Positions 1 to 7,527 of a DNA stretch of 64,000 nt are shown here, piece by piece. The first letter of the stretch is position 1, and each line of letters begins with the position of its first letter. Source of the stretch: Mycobacterium fragae (GTDB lineage: Bacteria > Actinomycetota > Actinomycetes > Mycobacteriales > Mycobacteriaceae); NCBI RefSeq assembly GCF_002102185.1, contig NZ_LQOW01000031.1, positions 620,001 to 684,000 on the forward strand, read 5' to 3'. The notes beneath the pieces were generated by a model. The model did no database searches, was not told the origin of the DNA, and saw only the letters and a program-made list of their open reading frames with translations. Position numbers and translations under genes: made by a program.

Positions 1-676
1 GACCGCGAAGCGCGCCGCCCAGGATCGGGTAGTACCAGTCCATCGAGTGATGCGGCTTCTCGGTGAAGGCCGACGGGTGGGCGGTGATCGCGTGGCCCAG
101 CCGGCCCAGGGCGACCTCCCACTCCGGTTGCGGCTCGTCGACGCAGTTCGCCAAGGCAAGCGCGCAGCGGATGCTGTGGAAAATGCTGGCACATCCGGTC
201 AGCAGCGCCTCGGTAACCGGGCCGGAAGCGCCACGTGCCCAACAGATTTCACCGCCTGCAAGCTGCAACTCGAGCACGAAGTCGATCGCCGCGCGCACCG
301 TCGGCCACATCGTGGCGGCAAACGTGTGATCACCGGTGACCAGCACATGGTGCCAGACTCCGACCGCGACGTAGGCGCAGAAATTGCTGTCACTGTTGGC
401 GTCCTCGACGACTCCGGCACGCAGCTGGATCGGCCAGGAGCCGTCTGCGCGTTGTTGGTGCTGGCACCAGTCGAACGCACTGCGCGCCGGGCCGATCAAA
501 CCCGCGGCGGTAAGCGCCATCGCGCATTCGACATGATCCCAGGGGTCGGTGTGCCCGCCTTCCGACCACGGGATCGCCCCGGACGGCTCTTGCAGGGCGG
601 CAATCGATTCCGCCGTCTGCCGGCATTGTGAGGGCGAGAGGACGCCAGGGACGTCCGGTGCCTTAAACCAATTCAA
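1..676 (-). CDS. Prenyltransferase/cyclase-fold (alpha/alpha toroid) protein, C-terminus beyond window
   Basis: About 225 residues are visible and the gene runs off the left edge. Motifs such as EPSGAIPW, GGHTDPWDHVE and RADGSWP resemble the QW-type repeats of squalene-cyclase/protein-prenyltransferase toroids. I chose a TTG start at 676, which overlaps the end of the upstream methyltransferase by 14 bases; the next in-frame codons read NWFKAPDVPGVLSP, like homologues I know from mycobacteria. It is the last visible gene of a three-gene minus-strand operon with a methyltransferase and a GT4 glycosyltransferase, suggesting a modified or glycosylated lipid product. The Asp-rich motif of true terpene cyclases is not seen in this part, so it could be a scaffold or a transferase. 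The fold is fairly sure; the function is not known. Confidence 0.7.
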   Translation of the reverse strand, partial: MNWFKAPDVPGVLSPSQCRQTAESIAALQEPSGAIPWSEGGHTDPWDHVECAMALTAAGLIGPARSAFDWCQHQQRADGSWPIQLRAGVVEDANSDSNFCAYVAVGVWHHVLVTGDHTFAATMWPTVRAAIDFVLELQLAGGEICWARGASGPVTEALLTGCASIFHSIRCALALANCVDEPQPEWEVALGRLGHAITAHPSAFTEKPHHSMDWYYPILGGALRG

Positions 677-1394
677 CGGCGGGCACCGGTTTCTCGAAGT
701 ACAGCGCGACGCTCTTGCCGACCATCGGGTTGAGGGTTGATTCGGCCAGCCGGGTGAGCCACGGCCGCTGCACCATGTCCCAGACCAGCATCCTATGGTA
801 GGCGGCGACAGCGGGGTGTGTTGAGTTCGACACCCCGACAAGGCATTTCAACCACCAAAACGGTGTATGCAGCCCGTGGGCGTGATGGGCATGAGTGAAC
901 GTCACTCCGGCGTTGGCGATTTTGGCACGCAGCCGGCTTGCCCGGTAAATCCGGATATGGCCGCCCTCGTTGCTGTGATAGTCATCGGATAGCAGCCAGC
1001 ACACCCGTTCGGGTAGCCAGCGGGGCACGCTGACCGCCAGCTTGCCGCCGACCTTGAGCACCCGAACCAGCTCGTCGATCACCGCGTCGTCCGCCGGAAC
1101 ATGTTCAAGGATCTCCGACGCGATCACGCAGTCGAATGTGCGGTCGGGATAGGGCAGCGCCAGCGCATCCCCGGCGACTGTCTCGGCGGTAGCCGAAGCC
1201 GGCGCCTCGCCGGTATCGGCCATGGCGCGCAACACGGTGTCGACATCGGCCAGCTCGGCGGCATTTTGATCGAACGCGACCACATCGGCACCCCGCCGGT
1301 ATGCCTCGAAGCTGTGCCGACCCGCGCCGCAGCCGACGTCGATGACCTTGGTGCCGGGACCGATACCCAGCCGGTCGAAGTCGACCGTCAGCAC
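663..1394 (-). CDS. Class I SAM-dependent methyltransferase
   Basis: A 243-residue soluble protein. SAM-binding motif I is clear near residues 18-26 (VIDVGCGAGRH), an acidic residue ends the next strand (VVAFDQN), and there are FDCVIASEILEHV (motif II region) and LKVGGKLAVSVP (motif III). This is the Methyltransf_11 type pattern. The start at 1394 overlaps the end of the upstream glycosyltransferase by 7 bases, and its end overlaps the downstream toroid gene, so the three are probably translated together. The C-terminal 100 residues are rich in His and Trp and may bind the acceptor. The substrate is unknown; the context suggests methylation of a glycosylated or isoprenoid lipid. Family assignment is secure. 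Confidence 0.88.
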   Translation of the reverse strand: MLTVDFDRLGIGPGTKVIDVGCGAGRHSFEAYRRGADVVAFDQNAAELADVDTVLRAMADTGEAPASATAETVAGDALALPYPDRTFDCVIASEILEHVPADDAVIDELVRVLKVGGKLAVSVPRWLPERVCWLLSDDYHSNEGGHIRIYRASRLRAKIANAGVTFTHAHHAHGLHTPFWWLKCLVGVSNSTHPAVAAYHRMLVWDMVQRPWLTRLAESTLNPMVGKSVALYFEKPVPAVELV

Positions 1395-2665
1395 GGCTTG
1401 ACCACTGCCGCGGCGGAATCGTGAACCGCTGCGTCACGGCTGATCGCGTGTTCATAGACCCGCGCGGTCTGCGCGGCGACGGACTCCCAGCTGTACACGT
1501 CGACGGCGCGACGACGGCCGGCCGTCCCGAGGCGGCGCCGCTGATCGGGCGACACCAGCAGCTCGCCGAGCACCCGGATCAGCTCAGCGGCGTCGCCCGG
1601 TCGCACCAGCCGTGCGCACTCGCCGTCGGGCCCGAGCACCTCAGGCAACGCCCCGGCACGGCTGGCCACGATCGGCGTTCCGCTGGCCATTGCTTCCACC
1701 GCCGGGAGCGAGAATCCCTCGTAAAGCGATGGAATGCAAGCGATTTCGGCGGACGCAAAAAGCGCGGCCAGCTCCGCGTCGGAAAGCCCGCTGGAAGTAT
1801 GCACGATATCCGAGATACCGAGTTCGGCGATCAGCTTCTCGGTGGGCCCGTTCGGCTCCAGCTTGGCGACAAGTTGCAGTTCCAAGTCGTGTTCGGTGCG
1901 AAGCTTGGCCACCGCCTGCAACAGATGACCGACGCCCTTCAGCGGTCGGTCGGCGCTGGCGATCGCGATGATGCGCCCGGAGATTCGCCGCTGTGCGGAC
2001 GGCGCGAACAGGCTGGTGTCGACGCCCAACGGCACCACGTGGAGTTGGTCCGGGTTGACGCCGAAGTCCGTGGTGATATCGGTGGCCGACGACGACGAGA
2101 CGGTCAACAGGTCCGGAATGCTGCGGGCGACTTCCTCTTGCATACCCAAAAAGCCATACCACCGGCGTACCAACGGTTTACGCCACCACCGTGCTGCCGC
2201 GAGATCCAGTAACCGGTCACGAGTGATCGGGTGGTGCACGGTGGCCACCACAGGCAGCCCGAGTTCTGCGATCCTGAGCAGGCCTACGCCCAGGCTCTGA
2301 TTGTCGTGCACCACGTCGAAATCGTCCCGTCGGCCGGCGAGCAGACGGGCGGCCCGCAGACTGAACGTGCGGGGTTCGGGGAATCCCGCCGTCCACACCG
2401 TGGCCAGCTCGAGAAGGTCGATCCGGTCGCGGATTTCGCGGGGGTGGGGGATTCGGAACGGGTCGGGTTCGCGGTACATGTCGAGACTGGGCACGCGGGT
2501 CAGCACCACCCGGGGATCGAGGCCCTCGGGATAGGGCGGACCGGAGAACACCTCGACGTGGTGTCCGAGTTCGACCAGGCCGCGGCTCAGGTGCCTGACG
2601 TATACCCCCTGCCCGCCGCAGTGCGTCTTGCTGCGATAGGACAGCAGGGCAATCCGCATGCTCAC
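1388..2665 (-). CDS. GT4-type glycosyltransferase (GT-B fold)
   Basis: A 425-residue protein with the two Rossmann-like halves of the GT-B fold. The N-terminal half begins MRIALLSY with the Gly loop GGQGVYVRHLSRGL typical of GT4 enzymes that use a nucleotide sugar. The C-terminal half has the donor-binding stretch EIACIPSLYEGFSLPAVEAMASGTP, carrying the EX7E arrangement. No signal peptide or membrane segment is seen, so it should act at the cytoplasmic face. The start is a GTG at 2665, with an in-frame ATG two codons later. It is the first gene of the three-gene minus-strand operon and is transcribed divergently from the pncA operon. The sugar and acceptor are unknown. Confidence 0.9.
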   Translation of the reverse strand: MSMRIALLSYRSKTHCGGQGVYVRHLSRGLVELGHHVEVFSGPPYPEGLDPRVVLTRVPSLDMYREPDPFRIPHPREIRDRIDLLELATVWTAGFPEPRTFSLRAARLLAGRRDDFDVVHDNQSLGVGLLRIAELGLPVVATVHHPITRDRLLDLAAARWWRKPLVRRWYGFLGMQEEVARSIPDLLTVSSSSATDITTDFGVNPDQLHVVPLGVDTSLFAPSAQRRISGRIIAIASADRPLKGVGHLLQAVAKLRTEHDLELQLVAKLEPNGPTEKLIAELGISDIVHTSSGLSDAELAALFASAEIACIPSLYEGFSLPAVEAMASGTPIVASRAGALPEVLGPDGECARLVRPGDAAELIRVLGELLVSPDQRRRLGTAGRRRAVDVYSWESVAAQTARVYEHAISRDAAVHDSAAAVVKPC

Positions 2666-2753
2666 GCCCGTTCCGGTATGGCGTCGCCGACAGGTGTCAC
2701 GGCGGAAGGATCGGCAGGGACGTCAGCGAGCTGTCTGGACACGTGTCTGGACT

Positions 2754-2759
2754 ATAATT
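2754..2759 (+). promoter_or_regulatory. Candidate -10 hexamer (TATAAT) for the pncA operon
   Basis: A perfect TATAAT lies in the 176-bp region between the divergent glycosyltransferase and the pncA operon, 88 bases before the first plus-strand start codon. No good -35 is found at 17-bp spacing, but a direct repeat of TGTCTGGAC sits just upstream (about 2733-2753). Such a -10 stands out in this GC-rich DNA. It could also be read on the other strand as part of the glycosyltransferase promoter. Confidence 0.45.
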
Positions 2760-2781
2760 TGACGAGCTACGTGATGCAACG

Positions 2782-2814
2782 CACACCCCACCGGGGCGTT
2801 TTTTCGGCGGTGTG
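2782..2814 (+). other. Potential alternative hairpins in the pncA operon leader
   Basis: Two mutually exclusive pairings can be drawn downstream of the TATAAT. The first is a short CCCC-ACC-GGGG hairpin (2786-2796) followed two bases later by six T residues (2799-2804), which looks like a weak intrinsic terminator. The second is a wider stem in which CACACC (2782-2787) pairs with GGTGTG (2809-2814) and disrupts the first. This layout is what an attenuator would look like, but the stems are short and the idea is inference only. Confidence 0.3.
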
Positions 2815-2841
2815 TGATCCCGGTCATTGCATAGCCGACCT

Positions 2842-3105
2842 ATGTTGCGCGAGCCTTTCGCCGTGCCGTCCGACCGTACACACCTGGAATTCGTCTACGA
2901 CCTCACACTCGACGAGGCCCGGCGGCGCGCGGCCGTCCTGGAGGCCATCGGGCCGGGCTGGGATCCGATTCGCGCGCTGGCCGACGAGGACCAGGCCTAC
3001 GCGATGCTCTATTCGAATCTCGACGCCCAGCAGCAGCGCTACTACGACGCGCTGGTCAGCGCAGGCGTGCTGCCGGATCGGGCGGTGGACAATGCTTCCG
3101 ATTGA
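2842..3105 (+). CDS. Small conserved hypothetical protein (87 aa)
   Basis: A short acidic, Arg-rich, mostly helical protein with no signal peptide or membrane segment. I chose the ATG at 2842; a TTG five codons upstream is possible. It is the first gene of the operon that leads to pncA and overlaps the next gene by 14 bases. I do not recognise the family beyond its place next to pncA. The sequence contains LTLDEARRRAAVLEAI and YYDALVSAGVLPD, which look like helix-forming stretches. The position and codon use support a real gene; the function is unknown. Confidence 0.7.
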   Translation: MLREPFAVPSDRTHLEFVYDLTLDEARRRAAVLEAIGPGWDPIRALADEDQAYAMLYSNLDAQQQRYYDALVSAGVLPDRAVDNASD

Positions 3106-3319
3106 TCCGGACGCCGACAGGAGCCGCCGCGCATGGCTGCCCTGCCCGAACTGCGACCACGGCTCTGCATGCGACCCATGCCGGACCGGCCGGTCCTGCC
3201 GCACTCATTGGCAATACCTGCTCAGCAACGACGCCGCGGTGGTGCATCTGCAGTGCCCGACGTGCGCGCACTTGTGGTCACTGGACACCGCCGCGCCGCG
3301 TCGCCGCCTGAGCGGGTAG
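3092..3319 (+). CDS. Small Cys-rich zinc-ribbon-like protein upstream of pncA
   Basis: A 75-residue protein with CPNC, CDPC and CPTC pairs plus further Cys and His, which suggests one or two structural zinc sites. It begins inside the preceding gene (14-base overlap) and ends 30 bases before pncA. It takes the position of the M. tuberculosis gene Rv2044c, the small hypothetical gene just upstream of pncA; whether it is a true orthologue needs an alignment. The pattern resembles short zinc ribbons that bind nucleic acid or a protein partner. No catalytic motif is seen. The partial shadow reading frames over the same DNA lack this Cys pattern, which supports the frame chosen here. Confidence 0.7.
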   Translation: MLPIDPDADRSRRAWLPCPNCDHGSACDPCRTGRSCRTHWQYLLSNDAAVVHLQCPTCAHLWSLDTAAPRRRLSG

Positions 3320-3349
3320 CCCCTGCGTCCACCGGCGATACCGTGGGGT

Positions 3350-3910
3350 ATGCGGGCGTTGATCATCGTCGACGTACAAAACGACTTCTGCGAGGGCGGC
3401 TCGCTCCCTGTGACCGGTGGTGCCGCCGTGGCCCGCGCAATCACTGCCTATCTGGCTGCCGGCACCGACTACGACTACGTGGTCGCCACCCAGGATTCCC
3501 ACATTGATCCGGGCGACCATTTCTCTGATCACCCGGACTATGTGTCGTCATGGCCGCCGCATTGCATCGCCGGAAGTCCCGGGGCGCAGTTCCATCCCAG
3601 CCTCGACCTCAGCCGCATCGACGCGGTTTTTCGCAAGGGCGCCTATTCGGCGGGCTACAGCGGGTTCGAAGGTGTCGACGACACCGGTACGCCGTTGGCC
3701 GAGTGGCTACGCCGCCACGATGTCAACGAGGTCGACGTCGTCGGCCTCGCCACCGATCAATGTGTGCGCGCGACCGCGCAGGATGCGGCGCGGGCCGGTT
3801 TCGCCACACGGGTGTTGCTCGATCTGACGGCGGGGGTAGGGGAGGAGTCCACCGCTGCGGCCGTCGACGCACTGCGGACGGCCGGCGTGGCGGTGGCGCC
3901 GAACGCCTGA
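3350..3910 (+). CDS. pncA: Nicotinamidase/pyrazinamidase PncA
   Basis: A 186-residue enzyme, the same length as M. tuberculosis PncA, that hydrolyses nicotinamide to nicotinate for NAD salvage and in M. tuberculosis activates pyrazinamide. The catalytic triad is intact (D8, K96, C138), as are the metal ligands D49, H51, H57 and H71. H57 is the residue changed to Asp in M. bovis. Differences from M. tuberculosis that I can recall include K48 to Gln, F50 to Ser and H137 to Gln, all close to ligands or the active Cys. The enzyme is cytosolic. It is the third gene of the plus-strand operon beginning at 2842, with a weak ribosome site before the ATG. Identification is secure. Confidence 0.97.
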   Translation: MRALIIVDVQNDFCEGGSLPVTGGAAVARAITAYLAAGTDYDYVVATQDSHIDPGDHFSDHPDYVSSWPPHCIAGSPGAQFHPSLDLSRIDAVFRKGAYSAGYSGFEGVDDTGTPLAEWLRRHDVNEVDVVGLATDQCVRATAQDAARAGFATRVLLDLTAGVGEESTAAAVDALRTAGVAVAPNA

Positions 3911-3923
3911 TGGGCGCGGACAC

Positions 3924-4271
3924 TCACTGCATGGCGAGCAGTAGCAGCGAGGCCGTCGCCAACAGCAGATAGGCGCCGGGAAAGGCGATGTTGTAGAGCA
4001 CGCCGGCTCGAATATGCGTGACGATCGCGCCGATGAAGAACAACACCAAACCCACCGCGGCCGCGATGCCGATGGCCGGCACCACCAGACCCGCGACCAG
4101 TCCGACGGCTCCGGCGAGCTTGAGCGTCCCGAGCATGGGCAACCAACTGCGCGGCACTCCCACCTCCGCCGAGTTGGCCAGCACGAAGCCGGCGGGAATG
4201 TAGTCGGCCACGGCGACTCCCGCGGTAACAACCACGGTGATCACCGTGACAACGAGGTATGCGATGCTCAT
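3924..4271 (-). CDS. DoxX-family membrane protein
   Basis: A 115-residue integral membrane protein with four hydrophobic segments. It contains the DoxX-like pattern of a polar loop (SAEVGVPRSWLPMLGTLKLAGAVGL) between helices. A clear ribosome site (AAAGGAG, 8 bases before ATG 4271) decides the start. It converges on pncA (13-bp gap) and is divergent from the ECF sigma gene. DoxX proteins are common neighbours of ECF41/SigJ-type sigma factors, so it may be the sigma factor's target or partner. The molecular function of this family is poorly defined; links to thiol and oxidative-stress complexes are known in mycobacteria for other DoxX members. Confidence 0.85.
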   Translation of the reverse strand: MSIAYLVVTVITVVVTAGVAVADYIPAGFVLANSAEVGVPRSWLPMLGTLKLAGAVGLVAGLVVPAIGIAAAVGLVLFFIGAIVTHIRAGVLYNIAFPGAYLLLATASLLLLAMQ

Positions 4272-4346
4272 TGCGTTGGGCTCCTTTATTGCGGAACTTT
4301 GGATGTACTCACCTCCTTGACGGTTTCCGCGTAGGGAAGGTGACCC
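4272..4346. promoter_or_regulatory. Divergent promoter region between doxX and ECF sigma gene
   Basis: This 75-bp gap must hold start signals for both genes. It contains the doxX ribosome site at its left end and a GGAAGG site before the sigma gene ATG. A GGAAC at 4293-4297 resembles an ECF -35, but the nearest CGGTT (4320-4324) is 22 bases away, too far for a confident pair. Autoregulation by the sigma factor is plausible but not shown. Confidence 0.35.
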
Positions 4347-5222
4347 ATGAGCACGATCGAGGATTTCGCGCAGCGTTTCGACGCGGACCGGCGACACCTG
4401 CGCACGGTGGCTTTCCATCTGCTCGGCTCGGCCGCCGACGCCGAGGATGCGGTGCAATCCGCTTGGCTCAAGGCCAGCCGCACAGACCTCGATGCGATCG
4501 AGAACCTGACCGGCTGGTTCACCACGATCACAGCGCGCGAGGCGATCGACCAGCTTCGGGCGCGCAAACGGCGAGCCGAGCAGCCGCTGGAGGAACTGGA
4601 CTCGGTAGACGCGGTCGCTGCGGCGCCGGCTGACGAGGACGTGCTGTTGGCGGATTCGGTCGACCGGGCATTGCTTGTGGTGATCGACCGGCTCTCGCCC
4701 GCGCAACGGGTCGCGTTCGTACTGCACGACGTGTTCGGTCTGCCATTCGAGACGATCGGCGACCTGTTGGACCGGTCACCGGACGCGGCCAAGAAGCTCG
4801 CGAGCCGGGCACGAGGGCAGCTGCACGCCGGCCAAACTGCCGAACCCACGCCGACGACCCAACACCGCAAGATCGTGGAGGCCTTCCTGGCGGCATCGCG
4901 CGGCGGTGACATCGCCACGCTGCTGAATCTGCTGGCCCCCGACGTCGTGCGCCGCGTGGACCGGGTCCTGGTGCCCGCCGACGTGCCGACCGAAGTCCGC
5001 GGCGCCAGGCGAGTCGCCGAGGAGACCCGACGGTTCACCCGCCGCGCCCGGACCGGCGCCGTGGTGCTCGTCGACGGCGCACCCGGCATTGCGCTCGCGC
5101 CGGGCGGACACCTGGAGGCGCTGCTGGTCATCGGCATCGGCGCCGGCGGCCGCATTCACACCGTCGACATCATCGGTGAGGCCGAGCGCCTGCGCAGGGC
5201 CGTGATCACGCTGCCGCGATGA
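4347..5222 (+). CDS. ECF RNA polymerase sigma factor of the SigJ/ECF41 type
   Basis: A 291-residue sigma-70 family protein. Region 2 covers about residues 8-72 (HLLGSAADAEDAVQSAWLK), region 4 about 105-165 (LSPAQRVAFVLHDVFGLPF, then LDRSPDAAKKLASRAR). The last 120 residues form a SnoaL-like extension, the hallmark of ECF41 factors, in which this domain replaces a separate anti-sigma factor. The usual DGGGK motif of the extension is degenerate here (VVRRVDRV), which may alter control. The gene is divergent from doxX and sits directly before the sugar importer (47-bp gap). I infer a role in stress or redox response. It resembles but is not proven to be the orthologue of Rv3328c (SigJ). Confidence 0.88.
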   Translation: MSTIEDFAQRFDADRRHLRTVAFHLLGSAADAEDAVQSAWLKASRTDLDAIENLTGWFTTITAREAIDQLRARKRRAEQPLEELDSVDAVAAAPADEDVLLADSVDRALLVVIDRLSPAQRVAFVLHDVFGLPFETIGDLLDRSPDAAKKLASRARGQLHAGQTAEPTPTTQHRKIVEAFLAASRGGDIATLLNLLAPDVVRRVDRVLVPADVPTEVRGARRVAEETRRFTRRARTGAVVLVDGAPGIALAPGGHLEALLVIGIGAGGRIHTVDIIGEAERLRRAVITLPR

Positions 5223-5269
5223 CGCACACCCGGGAATACTGAGAAAGCACCACCGACATCGGGAGCGCC

Positions 5270-6589
5270 ATGTCCGACCAACGGTTCGCACGGCGGACGC
5301 TGTTGCGCTGCGCCGGCGCGCTCGGCGCGGCCTCACTGGCGCTGTGGCCCACCGGGTGTGGTCCCGGCGACGATGCGCTGACGTTCTTCTTCGCGGCCAA
5401 TCCGGAAGAGGCTGATGCCAGGCTGCGGGTCGTCGATGCCTTTCGGCGCAGCCATCCCGCCATCAAGGTTCGCACCCTGCTGTCCGGACCGGACCCGCTG
5501 CAGCACATCTCGACCTATTGCGCCGGCGGCAAATGTCCGGACGTGCTGATGGCATGGGAATTCACGTATGCCGGGTTCGCCGACCGAGGGGTACTGCTGG
5601 ACCTCAACACCATGTTGTCGCGAGATCGGGATTTCGCCGCGCAGCTCAAGGAACAAAGCGTCGCATCGTTGTATGAGACGTTCACGTTCGACGGCGGCCA
5701 GTACGCCTTTCCCGAACAGTGGTCCGGAAACTTCTTGTTCTACAACAAGAAACTCTTCGCCGACGCCGGTATACGTCCGCCGCCCGGGCGATGGGAACAG
5801 CCGTGGACTTTCGCCGAATTCCTTGACACCGCAAAGGCGCTCACCAAGAGCGACCGATCGGGGAAGGTCAGGCAGTGGGGATTCGTCGACACCTGGGTTG
5901 CGGCGTACGCGGCGGGGCTGTTCGGAATGAACAACGGTGTCCCGTGGTCCACCCCGCGGATGAATCCGACTCACCTCAACTTCGACCACGACGCATTCAT
6001 CGAGGGCGTGCAGTTCTACGCCGACCTGGCCAACAAGCACAACGTCGCACCCACCTCCTCGGAAACCCAGTCGATGTCCACGATGGATCTGTTCTCCTCT
6101 GGCCAGGCCGCGATGGCGCTGGGCGGGCACTGGCGATACCAGACGTTCGACCGGGCCGACGGGCTGGATTTCGATGTCACCGTGCTCCCCACGGGACCCA
6201 GAGGCCGGGCTGCCCACTCGAACATCGGCACCACCGGGCTTGCCATCGCGGCGAGCAGCCGCCGCAAGGAGCAGGCCTGGGAGTTCGTAAAGTTCGCCAC
6301 CGGCCCCGTCGGACAGGCCGTGATCGGTGAATCCGGTTTGTTCGTGCCGGTGCTGCGGTCGGCGATCGAGTCGCCCGGATTCGCCCACGCCCACAGGAGG
6401 ATCGGCAATCTCGCGGTGCTGACCGGCGGGCCCGCCCATTCCGAGGGCATGCCGGTCACGCCGCAGTGGGCGAAGATCACTGCCTTGATGGAACGCAACT
6501 TCGGCCCGGTGCTGCGTGGCTCACGGCCGGCGAGATCGCTGGCCGACGGACTCACGCACGAGATCGACGAGGTGCTGCGCAGCCCATGA
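5270..6589 (+). CDS. Sugar ABC transporter substrate-binding lipoprotein (Rv2041c-like)
   Basis: A 439-residue extracytoplasmic solute-binding protein, equal in length to M. tuberculosis Rv2041c. The N-terminus has a twin-Arg segment (RFARRTLLR) followed by a hydrophobic run and a Cys after WPTG, so it is probably a Tat-exported lipoprotein anchored at C30. The rest matches family 1 binding proteins (MalE/UgpB type), with features such as FPEQWSGNFLFYNKKLFADAG and ALGGHWRYQTFD. It is the first gene of a four-gene importer operon and its stop overlaps the first permease start (ATGA). The sugar is not known; the position next to pncA matches the M. tuberculosis gene order. Confidence 0.94.
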   Translation: MSDQRFARRTLLRCAGALGAASLALWPTGCGPGDDALTFFFAANPEEADARLRVVDAFRRSHPAIKVRTLLSGPDPLQHISTYCAGGKCPDVLMAWEFTYAGFADRGVLLDLNTMLSRDRDFAAQLKEQSVASLYETFTFDGGQYAFPEQWSGNFLFYNKKLFADAGIRPPPGRWEQPWTFAEFLDTAKALTKSDRSGKVRQWGFVDTWVAAYAAGLFGMNNGVPWSTPRMNPTHLNFDHDAFIEGVQFYADLANKHNVAPTSSETQSMSTMDLFSSGQAAMALGGHWRYQTFDRADGLDFDVTVLPTGPRGRAAHSNIGTTGLAIAASSRRKEQAWEFVKFATGPVGQAVIGESGLFVPVLRSAIESPGFAHAHRRIGNLAVLTGGPAHSEGMPVTPQWAKITALMERNFGPVLRGSRPARSLADGLTHEIDEVLRSP

Positions 6590-7527
6590 CACCGATCGAC
6601 GAATCCGCCGTCGTGGTGACGCCGCGGCGCCGATATTCTCGGCGACGCGCCCGAGCCGGGCGTCTGTTCGTCGCGCCCAACCTCGCGGCGGTCGCGGTGT
6701 TCATGCTGTTCCCACTCGGATTCTCGCTCTACATGAGCTTTCAGAACTGGGATCTGTTCACACCGCCGAAATTCGTCGGCCTGTCGAACTTCGGCAACCT
6801 CTTCGCCGCCGACCCGCTTTTCGTCATCGCACTGCGCAACACGATGGTTTACACCGTCGGGACCATCGTTCCGACGGTCTTGATCAGCCTCGCGGTGGCC
6901 GGTGTGCTCAACCGGAAAGTCAAGGGAATCGGTATTTTTCGAACGATTGTCTTTCTGCCGCTCGCGGTGTCGTCGGTGGTGATCGCCGTCGTGTGGCAGT
7001 TCGTGTTCAACACGGACAACGGCCTGCTCAACATCATGCTCGGCTGGATCGGAGTCGGACCGGTCCCGTGGCTGGTAGACCCGAATTGGGCCATGGTCTC
7101 GCTGTGCATGGTCAGCGTGTGGCGAAGCGTGCCCTTCGCGACCGTCATCCTGTTGGCCGCTATGCAGGGAGTGCCCGACACCCTCTATGAGGCAGCCAAA
7201 CTCGATGGCGCCGGGGAGCTGCGGCAGTTCGTGTCGATCACCGTGCCGTTGATCCGTGGCGCACTGTCCTTCGTGGTGGTCATCTCGATCATCCACGCAT
7301 TTCAGGCATTTGACCTCGTCTACGTTCTCACCGGACGCAACGGCGGCCCCGAGACGGGAACCTATGTCCTGGGAATCATGTTGTTCCAGCGCGCCTTTGC
7401 GTTCCTGGAATTCGGTTACGCGTCCGCGTTGGCCTGGGTGATGTTCGCCATCCTGCTGGTACTGACCGTCGTGCAGTTGCGGCTCACGCGCCGCCGAACC
7501 GCCGCGGAGGAACGATCGTGGGCCTAG
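6586..7527 (+). CDS. Sugar ABC transporter permease, MalF type (Rv2040c-like)
   Basis: A 313-residue membrane protein with six predicted helices and the binding-protein-dependent permease EAA loop (YEAAKLDGAGELRQFVSITVPLI), which contacts the ATPase. The N-terminus is Arg-rich and cytosolic (RRRYSRRRARAGR) before the first helix. The ATG at 6586 overlaps the binding protein stop by four bases, and the end overlaps the next permease by ten. It should pair with that permease to form the channel of the importer. Slightly longer than Rv2040c as I recall it, because of the N-terminal tail. Confidence 0.94.
   Translation: MTPIDESAVVVTPRRRYSRRRARAGRLFVAPNLAAVAVFMLFPLGFSLYMSFQNWDLFTPPKFVGLSNFGNLFAADPLFVIALRNTMVYTVGTIVPTVLISLAVAGVLNRKVKGIGIFRTIVFLPLAVSSVVIAVVWQFVFNTDNGLLNIMLGWIGVGPVPWLVDPNWAMVSLCMVSVWRSVPFATVILLAAMQGVPDTLYEAAKLDGAGELRQFVSITVPLIRGALSFVVVISIIHAFQAFDLVYVLTGRNGGPETGTYVLGIMLFQRAFAFLEFGYASALAWVMFAILLVLTVVQLRLTRRRTAAEERSWA

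Noticed and set aside
4293..4324. ECF promoter with GGAAC -35 before the sigma gene
   Set aside because: The only CGTT-like -10 is 22 bases away, outside the usual 16-17 bp spacing, so it is not listed as a promoter pair.
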